A DNA stretch of 64,000 nt from Chamaecyparis obtusa (taxonomy: Eukaryota; Streptophyta; Pinopsida; Cupressales; Cupressaceae), in NCBI GenBank assembly GCA_027943335.1, contig BSBK01007729.1, positions 62,001 to 126,000 on the forward strand. The letters run 5' to 3'. A program made the position numbers and the translations under genes. Under the pieces are notes generated by a model. It saw nothing but the letters and a program-made list of their open reading frames with translations, was not told the DNA's origin and did no database searches. The number at the start of each line of letters is the position of its first letter. Positions within the stretch are counted from its first letter, which is position 1. Positions 31,808 through 43,399 of this stretch are shown one piece after another.

Positions 31808-32078
31808 TTTAATTATATAAAAATATATTTTAAGTTCTATTATATTTATGTATGGATGAAAAAATTGATTATATTTTTTTAATTTTATATATATGTTTGA
31901 AAGATTAGATTCATATTCTTAATAAATATATAAAATAATAAAGTAGTAGTACAATAATATATTGAAAATTTAATATTATTAATTATGTGGGAGATCAAAG
32001 GTTCTACACAATTCTTTTAAGGATAATAATTTGAATATAAAATAAAAATATAGTAGCATGATAGTTAATAATAATAAT
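31808..32078. other. AT-rich unassigned sequence
   Basis: Very AT-rich, ending with an AAT/ATA microsatellite-like stretch just left of the next element's target duplication. No feature recognised. Confidence 0.4.
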
Positions 32079-32092
32079 AATAGTCTTAATAC

Positions 32093-33327
32093 TGGCAAGA
32101 ATGGCTAAAAAAATTCATTATTTATATGGAGATCTCCTCAGAATAGGAATATAATGAAAATGTGTAACAAATGAACACTGATGAAGAGGAGGATAATTCC
32201 AGAGGAGAGGCCAACAAGAACAAGGAGCAAGCCACAGAGAAAAGTATTTATTTAAAGGTGGAAGGCTCAGGACAACTATTAGTAGATCTGGCTATCAGTG
32301 AATGAAACACTCCCCTTCCCCGTTCTGGTACACGTGAGAAGATTCAGGACCCAAAAATTTAGGTGCCCGATGATGACCAGGATGACCCTTCAACCTAGTC
32401 CCCAAACCCACATGACTATTCAGATGATAGGAACCCTTCCAGAGAGGAGTATCACAGCAACAACTCTGGCAAGGGGAAAAAAGTTTGGTGTAACTTCAAC
32501 ATGAACATTGTGAATATGAGGATCACTAGGGAAGCTGTGAATCCCAAAATCTTGAGGATGAGGATGGTAGAATCTAGAAAGAGGATCGGATTGACTCGAC
32601 CCTGGTCATCCTCAGTGACAAGGCCAGAGAAATGAAGCTAAACCTTCTCAATAATGCTAAGAATAGTATGTTGGATCAGTTTAGATCATTTAAATGGCTC
32701 TATCACGAACTGGGAGACCTCAAGGATAAAATCCAGGGAATCGAAAGAAAAAAGGATCACAATGCCACCAAGGATTTTCATCACCTAGACTCAAGGGTTA
32801 ACAAGATGGAGGAAAAGATGAAGAGCCTTGAGGAAACCCTCAAATGAATTGTAGAGAATAACTTCAACATATTGAAGGCCTCAAACGAGCACATCAAGCA
32901 GCTTATAGAAAAAATGGAAGAAAAGCCAGATGGTAAGGAAGTGTAGATAATTAAAGAGGAAAAAAAGGAGAATCCCAATGACGGTCGAGGAAAGAGAACA
33001 AGGGCCAGGTCCAAGAAGAACAAGGATGAAGAACACTCCAATGATATCCAGAAGATCAAGGAGGCGGTAGATAAGATGGAGCTTCTCGAGACCAATGTAG
33101 TAATGCTCAGGAACCTTTCTCGACCTTTCTGCCTGGTGCTTTATTCGTGTCTTTGTTTTGCCTCGTTTGGATTGTTCTGTCTCTTTGTTGATTTTTATCT
33201 CGACCTACCTGTGGCCTATTTCATCTTTTTATTTCTTTAATCTTAAGACTTGAACTTTTTTATACTTTATTTTAAGATGTATTGGGTTTTAGGAACCCTA
33301 TAAAACCTATTTTACGTAATAAAAACC
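32093..33327 (+). mobile_element. non-autonomous non-LTR retroelement, 14-bp target duplication
   Basis: A perfect 14-bp direct repeat AATAGTCTTAATAC flanks it (32079-32092 and 33328-33341). It has an A-rich right end (AATAAAAACC) and no LTRs, so target-primed reverse transcription is the likely mechanism. The 1235-bp body encodes only a decayed charged, coiled-coil protein and no endonuclease or RT. This recalls ORF1-only L1 derivatives (the HAL1 type of mammals). Confidence 0.82.
32171..33110 (+). pseudogene. ORF1-like coiled-coil protein of the non-LTR element
   Basis: The first frame starts MNTDEEEDNSRGEANKNKEQ. After stops and a shift, the open frame 32632-32847 gives KLNLLNNAKNSMLDQFRSFK then HLDSRVNKMEEKMKSLEETL, with clear heptad spacing. 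It continues past a TGA with NNFNILKASNEHIKQLIEKM and a basic tail (GKRTRARSKKNKDEE). Composition and coiled coils fit an RNA-binding ORF1-type protein, but no RNA-recognition domain is recognised. At least three in-frame stops and one frameshift. Confidence 0.6.
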
Positions 33328-33374
33328 AATAGTCTTAATACATTTTTTGTTTGGTCAAGAGTTTAATAGAAATA

Positions 33375-33412
33375 CAACATCAACATCAACAACAACTACA
33401 ACAACAACAATA
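33375..33412. repeat. imperfect CAA/ACA microsatellite
   Basis: An interrupted CAA repeat (CAACATCAACATCAACAAC and onward) lies just outside the right target duplication of the preceding element. Confidence 0.8.
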
Positions 33413-33512
33413 TTAATTGTTATTTGGTACTTAATTTCTTTTTGCTTTTGTAAAGATTTTAATGTCACAAGAATAGATTAATCTCTAAGAACTCAAACAA
33501 ACTATTTTTCTC

Positions 33513-33790
33513 AGGCATATGCAACCCACATGGCTCTCAATATTCCTATTTCTAATGCCTTTATGAAGGTTTGGCATGAAAGCAACACTTTAAATATTAT
33601 AAATTGTTTAAAAGGCATTGAGACCCAAAATTAGACTATTAAGAGTTTGATCTTAGCTAGCATAAAAACTCTTAATACCTTTGAAGAATATAGAATATCT
33701 CATATATTTTAGGAAGGCAACATGGCTACATATAGACTTGTTAAAATTGTTGTTATTCAACCTAATGACATATCACTACTTCATTTGGGG
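33513..33790 (+). pseudogene. LINE RNase H domain fragment
   Basis: The plus-strand frame from 33513 reads AYATHMALNIPISNAF, then ESNTLNIINCLKGIE, TIKSLILASIKTLNTFEEYR and HIF.EGNMA. This matches the RVT_3-type RNase H found at the end of plant LINE ORF2 (pattern E.DS..(I/V)I..L, then (H/F)..RE.N..AD). The stops are TAG at 33633-33635 and 33708-33710. It is a detached fragment, opposite in orientation to the LINE at 16-21 kb. Confidence 0.62.
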
Positions 33791-35764
33791 CCAAATTTTG
33801 ACAGATACTTCCGACGGGTAAATTTTTTTTATGGATTTGGTATTCTTTTTTTGTAATAGGGCCCAATGGTGTCGGTATTCCGATGGGTGTTTAATTGACC
33901 ATCAGAATTCTAATAGCTTCATGGTAGAGATGAAAAAAAAAAGTGAAACAACCTCATCATTTTTAGTTCGATTGGATAGAGGAGTGGGAGAAAATGAGCG
34001 AAAGATGAGCGCAAGAGAAGGTATGTGCTTTCTTCATCTTTAGAGCCTTTGGCATCATATTCGACCACAAATTTCAAATGCATTGCATTTTATTTAATCA
34101 TGAATGCTCTCTAAAATGACAAGATTCTACTGGTGTTGTGCCCTAGCCAGTGCTTTATCTCTATTATTTGATATTATTGGTGCTTGTGCTCAAGGATATC
34201 AATTCACTATTTTCAAATGTTTGGATTCGCGTTTGTTGATATTACTGGCACGTTTAATGATGCCATTGTATATTGCTGAGATGCTCACTGAAATGATTGC
34301 ATTCTACTAGTGTTGTGCCCTAGCCCGTACTTTAACTCCATTATTTGATGTTATTGGTGCTTGTGCTCAAGGATATCCATTTTTTTGAAATGTTTATTGT
34401 GGTTATCAAATGGACAACCCATGAGATTCTAGCTAGATGCCATTTGTATTGATAGCTTAAGGCATCAAATGTATTTTATCATTGATAGTTGAGAGTTTTT
34501 TAAAAGGAAATAGGACAAAAAACCATTTTGATTTAGTTTCTCTATTTTGATCCCTAAGTGGCTTACAACCCTAGAGAAGTATATGCAGGCTTATGGATGC
34601 AGTTGCAAGATACATAGCAGCCCATAATTCACAACAAATCCATGCATCCAATTTGAATAGAAATTACTACAAAGAAATAGGGTCCTCTAATGGCCCAATC
34701 ATCTGGACCTTGACTATCCCCTCAACCAGTGACCCTTCAAAACTGGGTTATCATGCAATCAGTGAGTGATCCTTCATTCTCCTGGTCTACTTTGCATCCA
34801 AACATATTGGAAATACATGATACAATGATAAAAAGTCTTTCACAATCCCCCTTCCCTCAAGGAACACTATCAACCGTCCCTTCCACATACCATTTCACTG
34901 TTGTATGAGTGGATTGTGTAGGAACAGTTAACATTAAACAAGGAGAAAACTCCTCAACACATCTTGGAAACCATTGAATTCAATAATAAATGAAACCTAA
35001 CACCAACACTATTCCTTCCATAGTTTCTAGATACATAGCAGTCGATAATTCACAAGAAATCCATGCATCAAATTTTTAAAAGGATATCCTACTAATCAAT
35101 AGAAATTTTCTTGAGATGACCAATGATTATGCATTTTGATGGTAGTGTGCTAGTTCAAAAGGATAATATAAATCTGAAATAAGTTTTTCTAATTTTCTCA
35201 AACTATAAATGTGGTTAAAGGGAAAATATTATGTGGAAAACCCACAAACCAAGCTAGCAAATGATTGTACATTAAATTATTCCTATATCCATTCAAGTGT
35301 TACTATGCTTCAGCTACCTAACCTTTGAGCTTCATCAAGAGGAATGTGTAGCTTTAAGATACAATTACTTCTTGGGCCTTACAATAGGGTGGAATATGAT
35401 GAAGATTTGTTTAGGTTGTATCTTTGTTAGTCCCATTGTTATGTTCTTATGGTTCATGGTTTGAATCTATATTATGGTTGTGTAAGGGATTTGTAGATGC
35501 TTTTTCTAACATTATTATTGGACACCATGATTGGAACAAATGGTTGTTGGCTATTGTACACATGATTCATAACTGTGAATGGTTCTTTGTGTTCAAGAAT
35601 TCGTTGATCTATCTTTGAGATTTATCGTCCCAACTTTAAAAGAGTGATAAAAGGTATAGTGAGTGCTATCTTTTCCAAGTGTTTTGTGGGTGCCATTATC
35701 TTCTAGGAGTAATTGCTGGAACCAAATTATGTTCTTTGCCTCTAGTAAATATTGCAGACACAAT
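33791..35764. other. unassigned region with two diverged direct repeats
   Basis: A tandem-like duplication of about 115 bp, 171 bp apart, occupies 34108-34222 and 34279-34393 (shared TGTTGTGCCCTAGCC and GGTGCTTGTGCTCAAGGATA). A second dispersed pair is 34607-34655 and 35026-35075 (GATACATAGCAG, TCACAA.AAATCCATGCATC). Near 33806-33890 are two CCGA(C/T)GGG copies. No ORF with family resemblance was found, and short ORFs here are not supported. Confidence 0.45.
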
Positions 35765-36765
35765 TGTTTATGTCTAAATGTTGACCTCTAATTCAACCAT
35801 AGACTCAACATGGTCATTTCTCACAAAGCCAATTACGAAAATGAGTATGAATTACCCACTTTGCACATTCAATTGAATCGACCTATCGCCTCCTATTTAG
35901 ATAGGGTGTTTGAATTACTCTCATATTTGAGAGCCCAACAACCATAGACCAAGCTAAAATGGATGATTTAAATGCTTAAAAATGATTGCAAAATGAGATT
36001 AAACTAAGAACAAGAATGCAATTGAAGTTAATCTAAGGATGAAAGTGAAAATTAAGCTAATAAACTTGAGATAAAATGAGAATTAAACTAAGCATATAGT
36101 AAGAAAACTAGCTTTAAATGAGAATGCAAGATTATACTAATAGATGAAAATTACTCTAAATTGCAATGAGAAAATAGCTTAATAATGTAAGAATGAGACA
36201 GCAATTTGACAAAAAATAATGCTCAAAAATTGCCTCCCCAAGTGAGGAATGAGATGTTCATAATATAGAAGAGCCTAGGGAGAGACTAAAGAGTTTCCTG
36301 GAAAGAAACGGTTGACTCTTCATCTCCATGGAGGGAGGTGAAACAAATTGGAGGAATTCTTTAATAAAATAAATGAAATATTGCCATATATGGGTGACTC
36401 TTCGAAGAATTTTGAATAATTAAATTCAAGTGGGATATTTCATTTAGAGAATTAAAGAATTAGTAATTCCTTTTGATGAATATTAGCTAAAGGGGGTGGA
36501 ATTAATTTAATTAAAGTAATAGGGCTTTTGAAATTAAATTAATTAATCATAGGGATTATTTAGCCAATAAATACTAAATATTTAGCAATTAAATATAGTG
36601 TATGATTAATGTAAATTTAAGGTTTTTTGCACTTGACACCTAGTCAAATAAAGTTCAATTAGGAGACAGAATTGCCGAGGACAATAGGACTTTAATGATG
36701 TAGAAATTCAAAGGAATGCACCAAAATTGATTAGAATTGCAAGGTGCCAATTTTGGGCTATTGCA
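35765..36765 (-). repeat. 3' LTR of the Tat element
   Basis: This 1001-bp LTR reads (plus strand) TGTTTATGTCTAAATG to GGGCTATTGCA. Its first 42 bases recur at 57288-57329 with about five mismatches. The polypyrimidine run TTTTTCCCCTCT at 36766-36777 is the minus-strand polypurine tract. The left flank ACAAT is the expected target-duplication half. Its partner lies outside the window. Confidence 0.87.
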
Positions 36766-36844
36766 TTTTTCCCCTCTTTGAATTGATGTGCAAGCAGCAC
36801 ATTGATTCAAAGAATAATCTGATGTGATAGATGATGAGATTTCA

Positions 36845-37292
36845 GGGTTATCTTCAGAATGAAGCTTATCCTTCAGAAATCAAGGTTAGATTGCCAAGAC
36901 ACTGATTAGATCAAGTTGCAGAACCATCTCCAGAACAAAGCTTGATTCTCTGAAGCCTAAGTTAGGTTGCAAAGACCTCAGTCAGATTACCACTTGAAGA
37001 AGACTAGAATCAGGGTTAGATTGCCCCAATACTCATTGATCAAATGATGACTGATGCAGATTTGGGACTATCTCCAGAATGAAGCTTAGTCCTTCGAGAT
37101 CTATGTTAGATTACCTAGATAATGATTAGAAAGATTTTTTGAGAGCCATCTCCAGAATGAAGCTTTACTTTTAGGAATTAGGGTTAGATTGCCCCAATAC
37201 CTAATGAGATTTTGAGAACCATCTCCACAACGAAGCTTGATCCTTGAGGATTTGAGTTAGATTTCTTAGATACCTGATAGATAGATGACAAG
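36845..37292. repeat. minisatellite of 73-80 bp units in the Tat 3' region
   Basis: Five to six degenerate units contain (A/G)CCATCTCCAGAATGAAGCTT, then GGGTTAGATTGCCCCAATAC. Clear units begin near 36845, 36923, 37069, 37147 and 37219. A longer second unit holds an extra partial copy. Tandem repeats in the 3' untranslated region are a known trait of Tat/Ogre-type elements. Confidence 0.75.
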
Positions 37293-37850
37293 ATGCAAGG
37301 CACAAAGATGCCCTTAGTGATGAGATGCCCCAAGCAAGGAGGACCTTTGATTCAGATCAAACTGATTCGAGAAATGATTCAATAAGATTTAATGGTGCAA
37401 TCATCCTGCCCCCTTAGGAGTAAAATTGAAAGATGACATGTCATAAAGATGATTGATAGAAAAAGGTTCCAGATAGAGATAAAATTGGAGATCTAGAGGA
37501 ACTCAGAACAGATCATAGAAGAATCAAGAAGCTACAGAAGATATTTAGAGCGAATCTAAGGTCATGTTGACCAAGTTTGACCATAGTTGACTAGAATTGA
37601 CTTCTGATGAAAAATCTTCAAAATATTGAGCACTTGATGATGATATGAGATTTTGGAAAGAAAACAACACCAGAAGGGTGACTACACAAGCATCCAATCG
37701 TGTGATTCCATAAATTTAAAACATGAATTTGAGCTATCTTGACATGTCAAATTTCAATTTCAATCTCAAAAATGGATTTAGAATGGTCGATTTAGCCAAG
37801 GGTGCATTTTTTGCACAAAATAGAGCAGTTTTGAAAATTAGGTCAAAAGC

Positions 37851-37858
37851 TATATAAG
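37851..37858 (+). promoter_or_regulatory. TATA box upstream of the antisense PMD-like ORF
   Basis: TATATAAG in the context AGCTATATAAGGCCCAG on the plus strand, about 650 bp before the first visible PMD-like codons. It is the best match to a plant TATA box in this stretch and faces the PMD-like ORF, not the gypsy genes. Function is inferred. Confidence 0.5.
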
Positions 37859-38503
37859 GCCCAGAGGGGTCATTTTCAATTCATTATTCACTTTTGTCTT
37901 TAGCAAATTTGAGAGCTCTGAGCAAGATGAAGAGCATACCAATGCATTTGCATCGATTCAAGTGCTCCTAATGACATAGCCAGCTGAAAAAGTATGGCCC
38001 ACTTGTGAGTAGTCGATAAACCATCTTCAATTTCAAGTTTTTACTACTTTTTAGGTGATTTAGGTTAGATTTATAGCTTTTAGGGCTTAATTCATCAATC
38101 TTCGCATGAGGAAACAATTTCCTCATGCCGGTCTAGGTCACCTCTCGTACAAGGAATGGCCCAAAGAGGGCTTCATCATGCGGGGCACCTCCGCGAGCTC
38201 GCACAAGGTGCGCACTGGTGCCATGCGAGAAATCATCCTCAATGATGATCTCTCATGTGATCGAGGGTAAAGTCTCACACTATTGAGAATCCTCGTGTGG
38301 GGATCTTACTTCCTCATGCAAAAAGCTATTGCAAAGTTTGTAAGGTTAAGTCCAAGTTATGCAAAATTTTGCCAAGTAGACTGTTTGATAGGCAGTTTAG
38401 GATAGGTACATAGTTCCAATTGTTGTTATTGCTTTGAGAACCATCACGATTGAGATACTAATCAAGTATCATTGCTTGCATTGTAGGTTGACTTTTAGAT
38501 ATT

Positions 38504-41270
38504 ATGTTCTGGTCTCACCACCTAGTCATCGGTGAGCTAGTACGAAGGTTGGACAATGCAGAGGGTGCCTACATAAATTTGCTAGGATTGACTTATCTAT
38601 GTGATATACCTGACATCTAGGTAAGGGTAAAAGCACAAAGTTGTGTCACGTTTCAGGACAACTTATCAGCATAGCCGAATTTGAGTATTTCTAACTAAAA
38701 TTATTTTTTGTCAAACATATGGTCTAGCTAGATTCATTCTAGCTAAGTTAGATAAGTTCTTCACCTTTTCCAATTGGAAATATCTATTAAATGCATGCTT
38801 TGTAACAATTACTAAAGAAATAAAATTATTTCAGAAAAGCGATGTTTCAATAACTCTTACTATTTTTAATGATTTTTTTTACAAATATAAAAATACCCTT
38901 TTTTGGAGCACAGAGTCAAGATTATCATCATATAATTTTTATAGTATTTTAAGTAGATCTAGTATTTTATAATTTTAAAATACTGCAAGTAGGTATTTTA
39001 ACATTCGAGAACAAGATGCTTCAAAAATAGAAAAAAATAGTAAAGCTTATCAAAAAAATTGAAAATTTATATTTAACACTAGAGGAGAGAGTTATCTTCA
39101 AGAGTGTGTAATTTATTTTTTGAATGGTGTAGATTTGATAGGGGAAATTTGATGCGAGATGAAAACTATCAATTTTAGGTATGTTTGACTTTGAGTAGTT
39201 ATAACAGGGAAAATATACATTGAAAACTAATTTTTCTTCTTTTCTGCACTAGCTATACATTTTATCTATGACATATTTTGAAATCAAAGGAAAAAAGATT
39301 ATTTGCATATACTTTTTTGGTGCGAACAGAACCCTCATTTTTCAGCATTTTTCAACAAGTAAAAAATGGACCTGAAAATTTTAAAAACTATGTGAATTCT
39401 TGTTCAAAAAAAATTAAAAAAATTATAGGCATAAACTTCGTCCACTTTTACACATTTCATTAGTTTTCATCATCTCCAAATTTTAAACATAAATGTCATT
39501 TTTATGTCATTAAAGTTAAAAAATTTGTGTGTTGTTGACTTTTTCCTTTACAAAAGTGTGACACAGCTTTGTACTTTTACCTGTAAATCATGGACTTCTA
39601 GGTGCCTTGGTCAAATGTTTCCACTCGAAGATGAGCACCTTCCACTTGGCGATAGGGGATATGATAGTCACCCCTAAGGACATCTATAGGATTCTGAGGA
39701 TACCATTCGACGGGGCTCAAGTGGAGTACGATATCCAGCTGAGAGCGGGCACACTGGCACTAAGGGCCATCTTTTAAGATGAGCTTGTGATGGGTCGACC
39801 TATCCCATGGGAGGACCTTATCAGCTAGTATGGAGTAGGCCCCTGATTATTTTTCATTCTAGCAGCATTTCTTGGGTGCTATTTGATGCCAGAAAGAGGG
39901 CAGCATAGGCTGGAGTGTAGCTGGCAATGCATGTTACAAAGGATTTTAGATCAACCTCTAGTAAGATTCAGGTGAGGTGAGTGCATGCTCACATAGATGT
40001 AGCATAAGATGCACAAGATTGTGTATCAGGGTTCTAGGACTATGGCCACAAGTGTTTTTATTCTACAGATATGGGCCTGGGAGCACCTCCCCATATGAAA
40101 GCTAGTTTTCCATGATACTAGGTAGCCACTAGAGCCCTATATCTACAGGTATGCAGGCCCCATGACTCATCCAATGCTAGGTAAGATGGAACAGTGGCGA
40201 GGGCAATTGGATGACATGGTTGCAATGATTTGGCAGCCATGGGTAGTGATGGAGGTATGGGATGGCACCCGACACAAGCTCCCTCACGTGTTCTTTTCAC
40301 ATCCTTTGGGCATAACATTTCTATCATTGAGTGCTTCCTACTTACACAGGTATTACGATAGTTTGGGAGACCTTAGGATGTCTCCTAGGAGTATTAAATT
40401 TATGCCTACTTTGCCGATGAGGTGAAGAAGGGCTGGCAACTGAGGTTAGACCAAGGCAGATGTATGATTGATGCTCAGATAGTGCCAGCCCGATGGGACT
40501 ACATGGCAGTAGTTATAGATGAAGGGGTGACACCAAAATATCATGCACATATACTAGTGCATCCATACCCTATATTCACAAATCCTATTGGCATGGGCCA
40601 ACAGGTACAATAGGTGGTCCAGTAGTAACCTACATAACAACAGGTTGCACAATAGTAGTAGGCACAACAACAGCCTAGACAATAGAAGAGGGTGTTGAGG
40701 CCGAGGACTGGGCAGACTCCCATCCCTCCTAGGCATATGGGATCAGATCTAGGTGCAGGTAGTACTGGGGCCTAGGATAGGTCCACTAGGTAGAGGACAG
40801 GTGATACATCTTAGCAACTACCTCCTAAAAAGGAGGCATAGGTAGAGGACACTGACATGCAGGATCAGGCTACACAGGATCTAGCTATGGGAGGTTAGGT
40901 CATATAGCTACATAAGGCTCTATGGAAGTGCCGAGAGAGGATTTGATAGGTATAATGAGAGAGAGATGACTTCCATACATAAGTCATCATACAGGAGACT
41001 CGGGTAGTAGAGCGAGACCGAGAGATCAGAGGGCTATAGGAGGCACTAGCTAGGGCTCAACTAGAGACCCAATAGCAGGCTACACATGCATCATATTATT
41101 ACACAAGGTACGTTGGTGTAGTGCCAGGTTTAGTGAAGTAGGTTTTGACATTTTCAAAGTATGCTGGGGCATGGGCAGTTCCATAGGGACCACCACCTCC
41201 ACCTCCCCTAGGTGTTGTTGGGCAGAGTTAGATGATGACCTTGATCTTGATGAGACATTGTACCTCATTT
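38504..41270 (+). pseudogene. plant mobile domain (PMD)-like ORF, antisense within the Tat element
   Basis: The frame starts MFWSHHLVIGELVRRLD and reaches TYLCDIPDI. After the TIR insertion it resumes HGLLGALVKCFHSKMSTFHL, then AIGDMIVTPKDIYRILRIPF and, further on, LQIWAWEHLPI. These fit the PMD pattern (ALLTAL.ERW...T.TFH.P.GE, DV..LLGLP..G, LLQLWAWE..P). PMD proteins occur as host genes (MAIN/MAIL1 type) and inside plant transposons; their biochemical role is not settled. The C-terminal part from about 40570 is very Gln-rich with many TAG codons, then has a charged coiled-coil-like region. A frameshift lies between 39590 and 40162. Confidence 0.72.
38625..39583. mobile_element. 959-bp TIR DNA element, 4-bp target duplication GTAA
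   Basis: The ends are GGGTAAAAGCACAAAGTTGT (left) and, reverse-complemented, AGGTAAAAGTACAAAGCTGT (right), with TGTCAC following in both. GTAA flanks it (38621-38624 and 39584-39587). Removing it with one GTAA puts DIPDI and NHGLLGALV of the PMD-like ORF back in the same frame. The ends align with those of the element at 2628-3614. AT-rich interior with no transposase ORF. Confidence 0.87.
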
Positions 41271-41323
41271 TTTATATATATTGTTCTCAAGTAGCACCAT
41301 TCTTTTGTACACTAACATTTGAT

Positions 41324-41325
<2 letters not shown>

Positions 41326-41405
<80 letters not shown>
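41326..41405. repeat. (AT)n microsatellite, about 40 units
   Basis: An uninterrupted AT dinucleotide repeat of roughly 80 bp, just downstream of the antisense PMD-like ORF. It also creates a spurious Tyr-Ile ORF. Confidence 0.97.
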
Positions 41406-41406
<1 letters not shown>

Positions 41407-43399
41407 AAGTACTTTTGGTATCATTGTACTTGTGTACATATATTACTTTGGATTTTATGTTTTGTGAGATGTTTTCTATATGAGAAAATAAATATGTATG
41501 AGATGCACAGGGTTCCCTTATTTATGTATGGATGAAATGCATATTTTTTTTTGTTTTATATTCAATGTAAAATGTAATGATAGATGGTAGATGAATAAAT
41601 GCAATGTATGATTTGATTTATGCTTATAATGAATGCACATGTATGTGAATATGTAGATGTGAAATGTATGCATATGAGTTTACGATAATGCATTTTATGG
41701 ATGCAATGAAATGCAATGTATATGGTACTAATCATCTCTTGTAGGACATTGCAATATATGATAGGTACTAACTAAAAGAATGTTTGAAGATCAAGAGTGA
41801 GGATTAGACACTTGTGCAGCTAGGATTAACCTGGGATGTGAGATGAGAACCTTAGTGAATGAATCCAGGAGAAGACAATGAAATGAGCACCAAACCAATG
41901 TCTCAATGCAAACCTAGAATGAAAATAGAAGCCTAAGCTATATCCAATCCCTAGGACTTGGTTGTTGGACCCATTAGATTATCATCATAGAGTTTTTAGT
42001 AACAGACGGTCATAAGATGTCATACAACCCTCACTAACATTGCAATCATGAGAATATGAATATGACATTAGTCTTAGATTTTTCAGAATGGGGTGTAAGC
42101 ATTAAGGTACAAGAAGCTAAAATGACCTGAACACTTATTCCTTTTGATTTTGCAAGTTAACATAAGCATCAAAGCACGGTCACTAGAATGACCTAAATGT
42201 TGCTTGTATACAAACATGCCAAACACATGAGAGTTCCTCCTTTTTCTAAAGAATTCTCCCAGTGACCCTTACATTCACTTAGCAGGATGAGCGTTTGCGA
42301 TTTCACTTGTAGCAAAAAGAAGTCACTCAAACATACAAGGAGAAGAACCAACCTCACCAAAGCCTCCATATAAAAGGAGTCAAGGTACACATGGTCATCC
42401 AACACAAGTTGAAGGCTTTCATAGTGGATAGCCCTCTTATATGAATCCTTTGGATCATTGGAACTAAACTAGCATACAGAAAGAAAAGAAAAGATCATGC
42501 CCCAAGTCTTTTCTTCTCTCGGTCAAGATAGAAGTCTTCAAGTTTCTTAAGGAGGAATGAAAAAGAAAAAGATCAAGAACACAAAGGAAAAGCTCAACAT
42601 GCTTCAGAAAGCTACAAATCTAGTTTCAATTTCAGTGGATTAATGTCAAATCAATAGTATATAGCATGAGAAGTCTCAATAGGATGATGATAGTAGACAA
42701 ACACAGTGAGAAACACTGGTGATTGACGCAAGAGATAGTCTCAAAGAGAGATCAAAGTGCTAATGAAGCATCGAAAGGGAGATAAAGTGAGAACCACTAG
42801 TGACCGATGCGAGGAAGCTCCTTTGAAAATGATAGGAAAGTGCTCCCTTGACCAGGAAGGTGCCCCCAAGTGTGACTAGTTTCAATCCAGGTAGAGTTGA
42901 ACAAAATCTTGAAAATAACTAAGAGCAAGTGCATGAGCTAGCAAACTAAGTGACAAACTAAATCAACAAACTAAAGCAGGAAAGAAAACTAAAGCAAACT
43001 AATGTAGGATAGCAAGGAGCAACTACAGGGGGCCAAGCGGTGCAATAATGGATAGGCATTGGGGAAAAAAAGGTCCTTGTTTACTAGGTTTTCACCATCT
43101 TGATAGAGATTCTATTTTTCCTACCATGATCCCTGTTTGCCAAGTTTTCATCAATGACACATTTTTTCTTTTTTCAATTTTTTTGTATTTATCTTTTTTT
43201 TATTTTTTGTGAACTTTTTTTTCACTTTTTTTTAATATTACCAAGGCACCTATTTAATAGGTTTTCACTAGGATAATAGATATATCGAAGTGCCTGTTTA
43301 CTAGGTTCTAACTAAGATGATCATTTTTTTAGGACATTTTGTAATTTTTAAAAAATTTTCAGAATAGAGTATGTACATGAGCACACAGGAAATGTTTCA
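41406..43399. other. non-coding interior of the Tat element
   Basis: This lies between the PMD-like ORF and the integrase end, two genes that converge here. 41540-41770 is rich in AATGCAATGTATG-like motifs. 42940-43010 repeats AACTAAAG/CAAACTAA. 43078-43310 has four diverged copies of TGTTTACTAGGTTTTCAC separated by T-rich runs. No ORF is supported. Confidence 0.55.

Noticed and set aside
32781..33095. Minus-strand Ser/Leu-rich ORF of 104 codons
   Set aside because: It is antisense to the coiled-coil ORF of the non-LTR element, and a Lys/Glu-rich gene gives such a shadow.
35424..35618. 64-codon plus-strand ORF rich in aromatic residues
   Set aside because: No recognisable domain, no start context and no conservation evidence; left as unassigned sequence.
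40541..40736. Minus-strand Cys/Leu-rich ORFs resembling membrane peptides
   Set aside because: They are antisense shadows of the Gln-rich tail of the PMD-like ORF.
41323..41535. 70-codon ORF beginning with a long Tyr-Ile repeat
   Set aside because: It is a translation of the (AT)n microsatellite and its flank.
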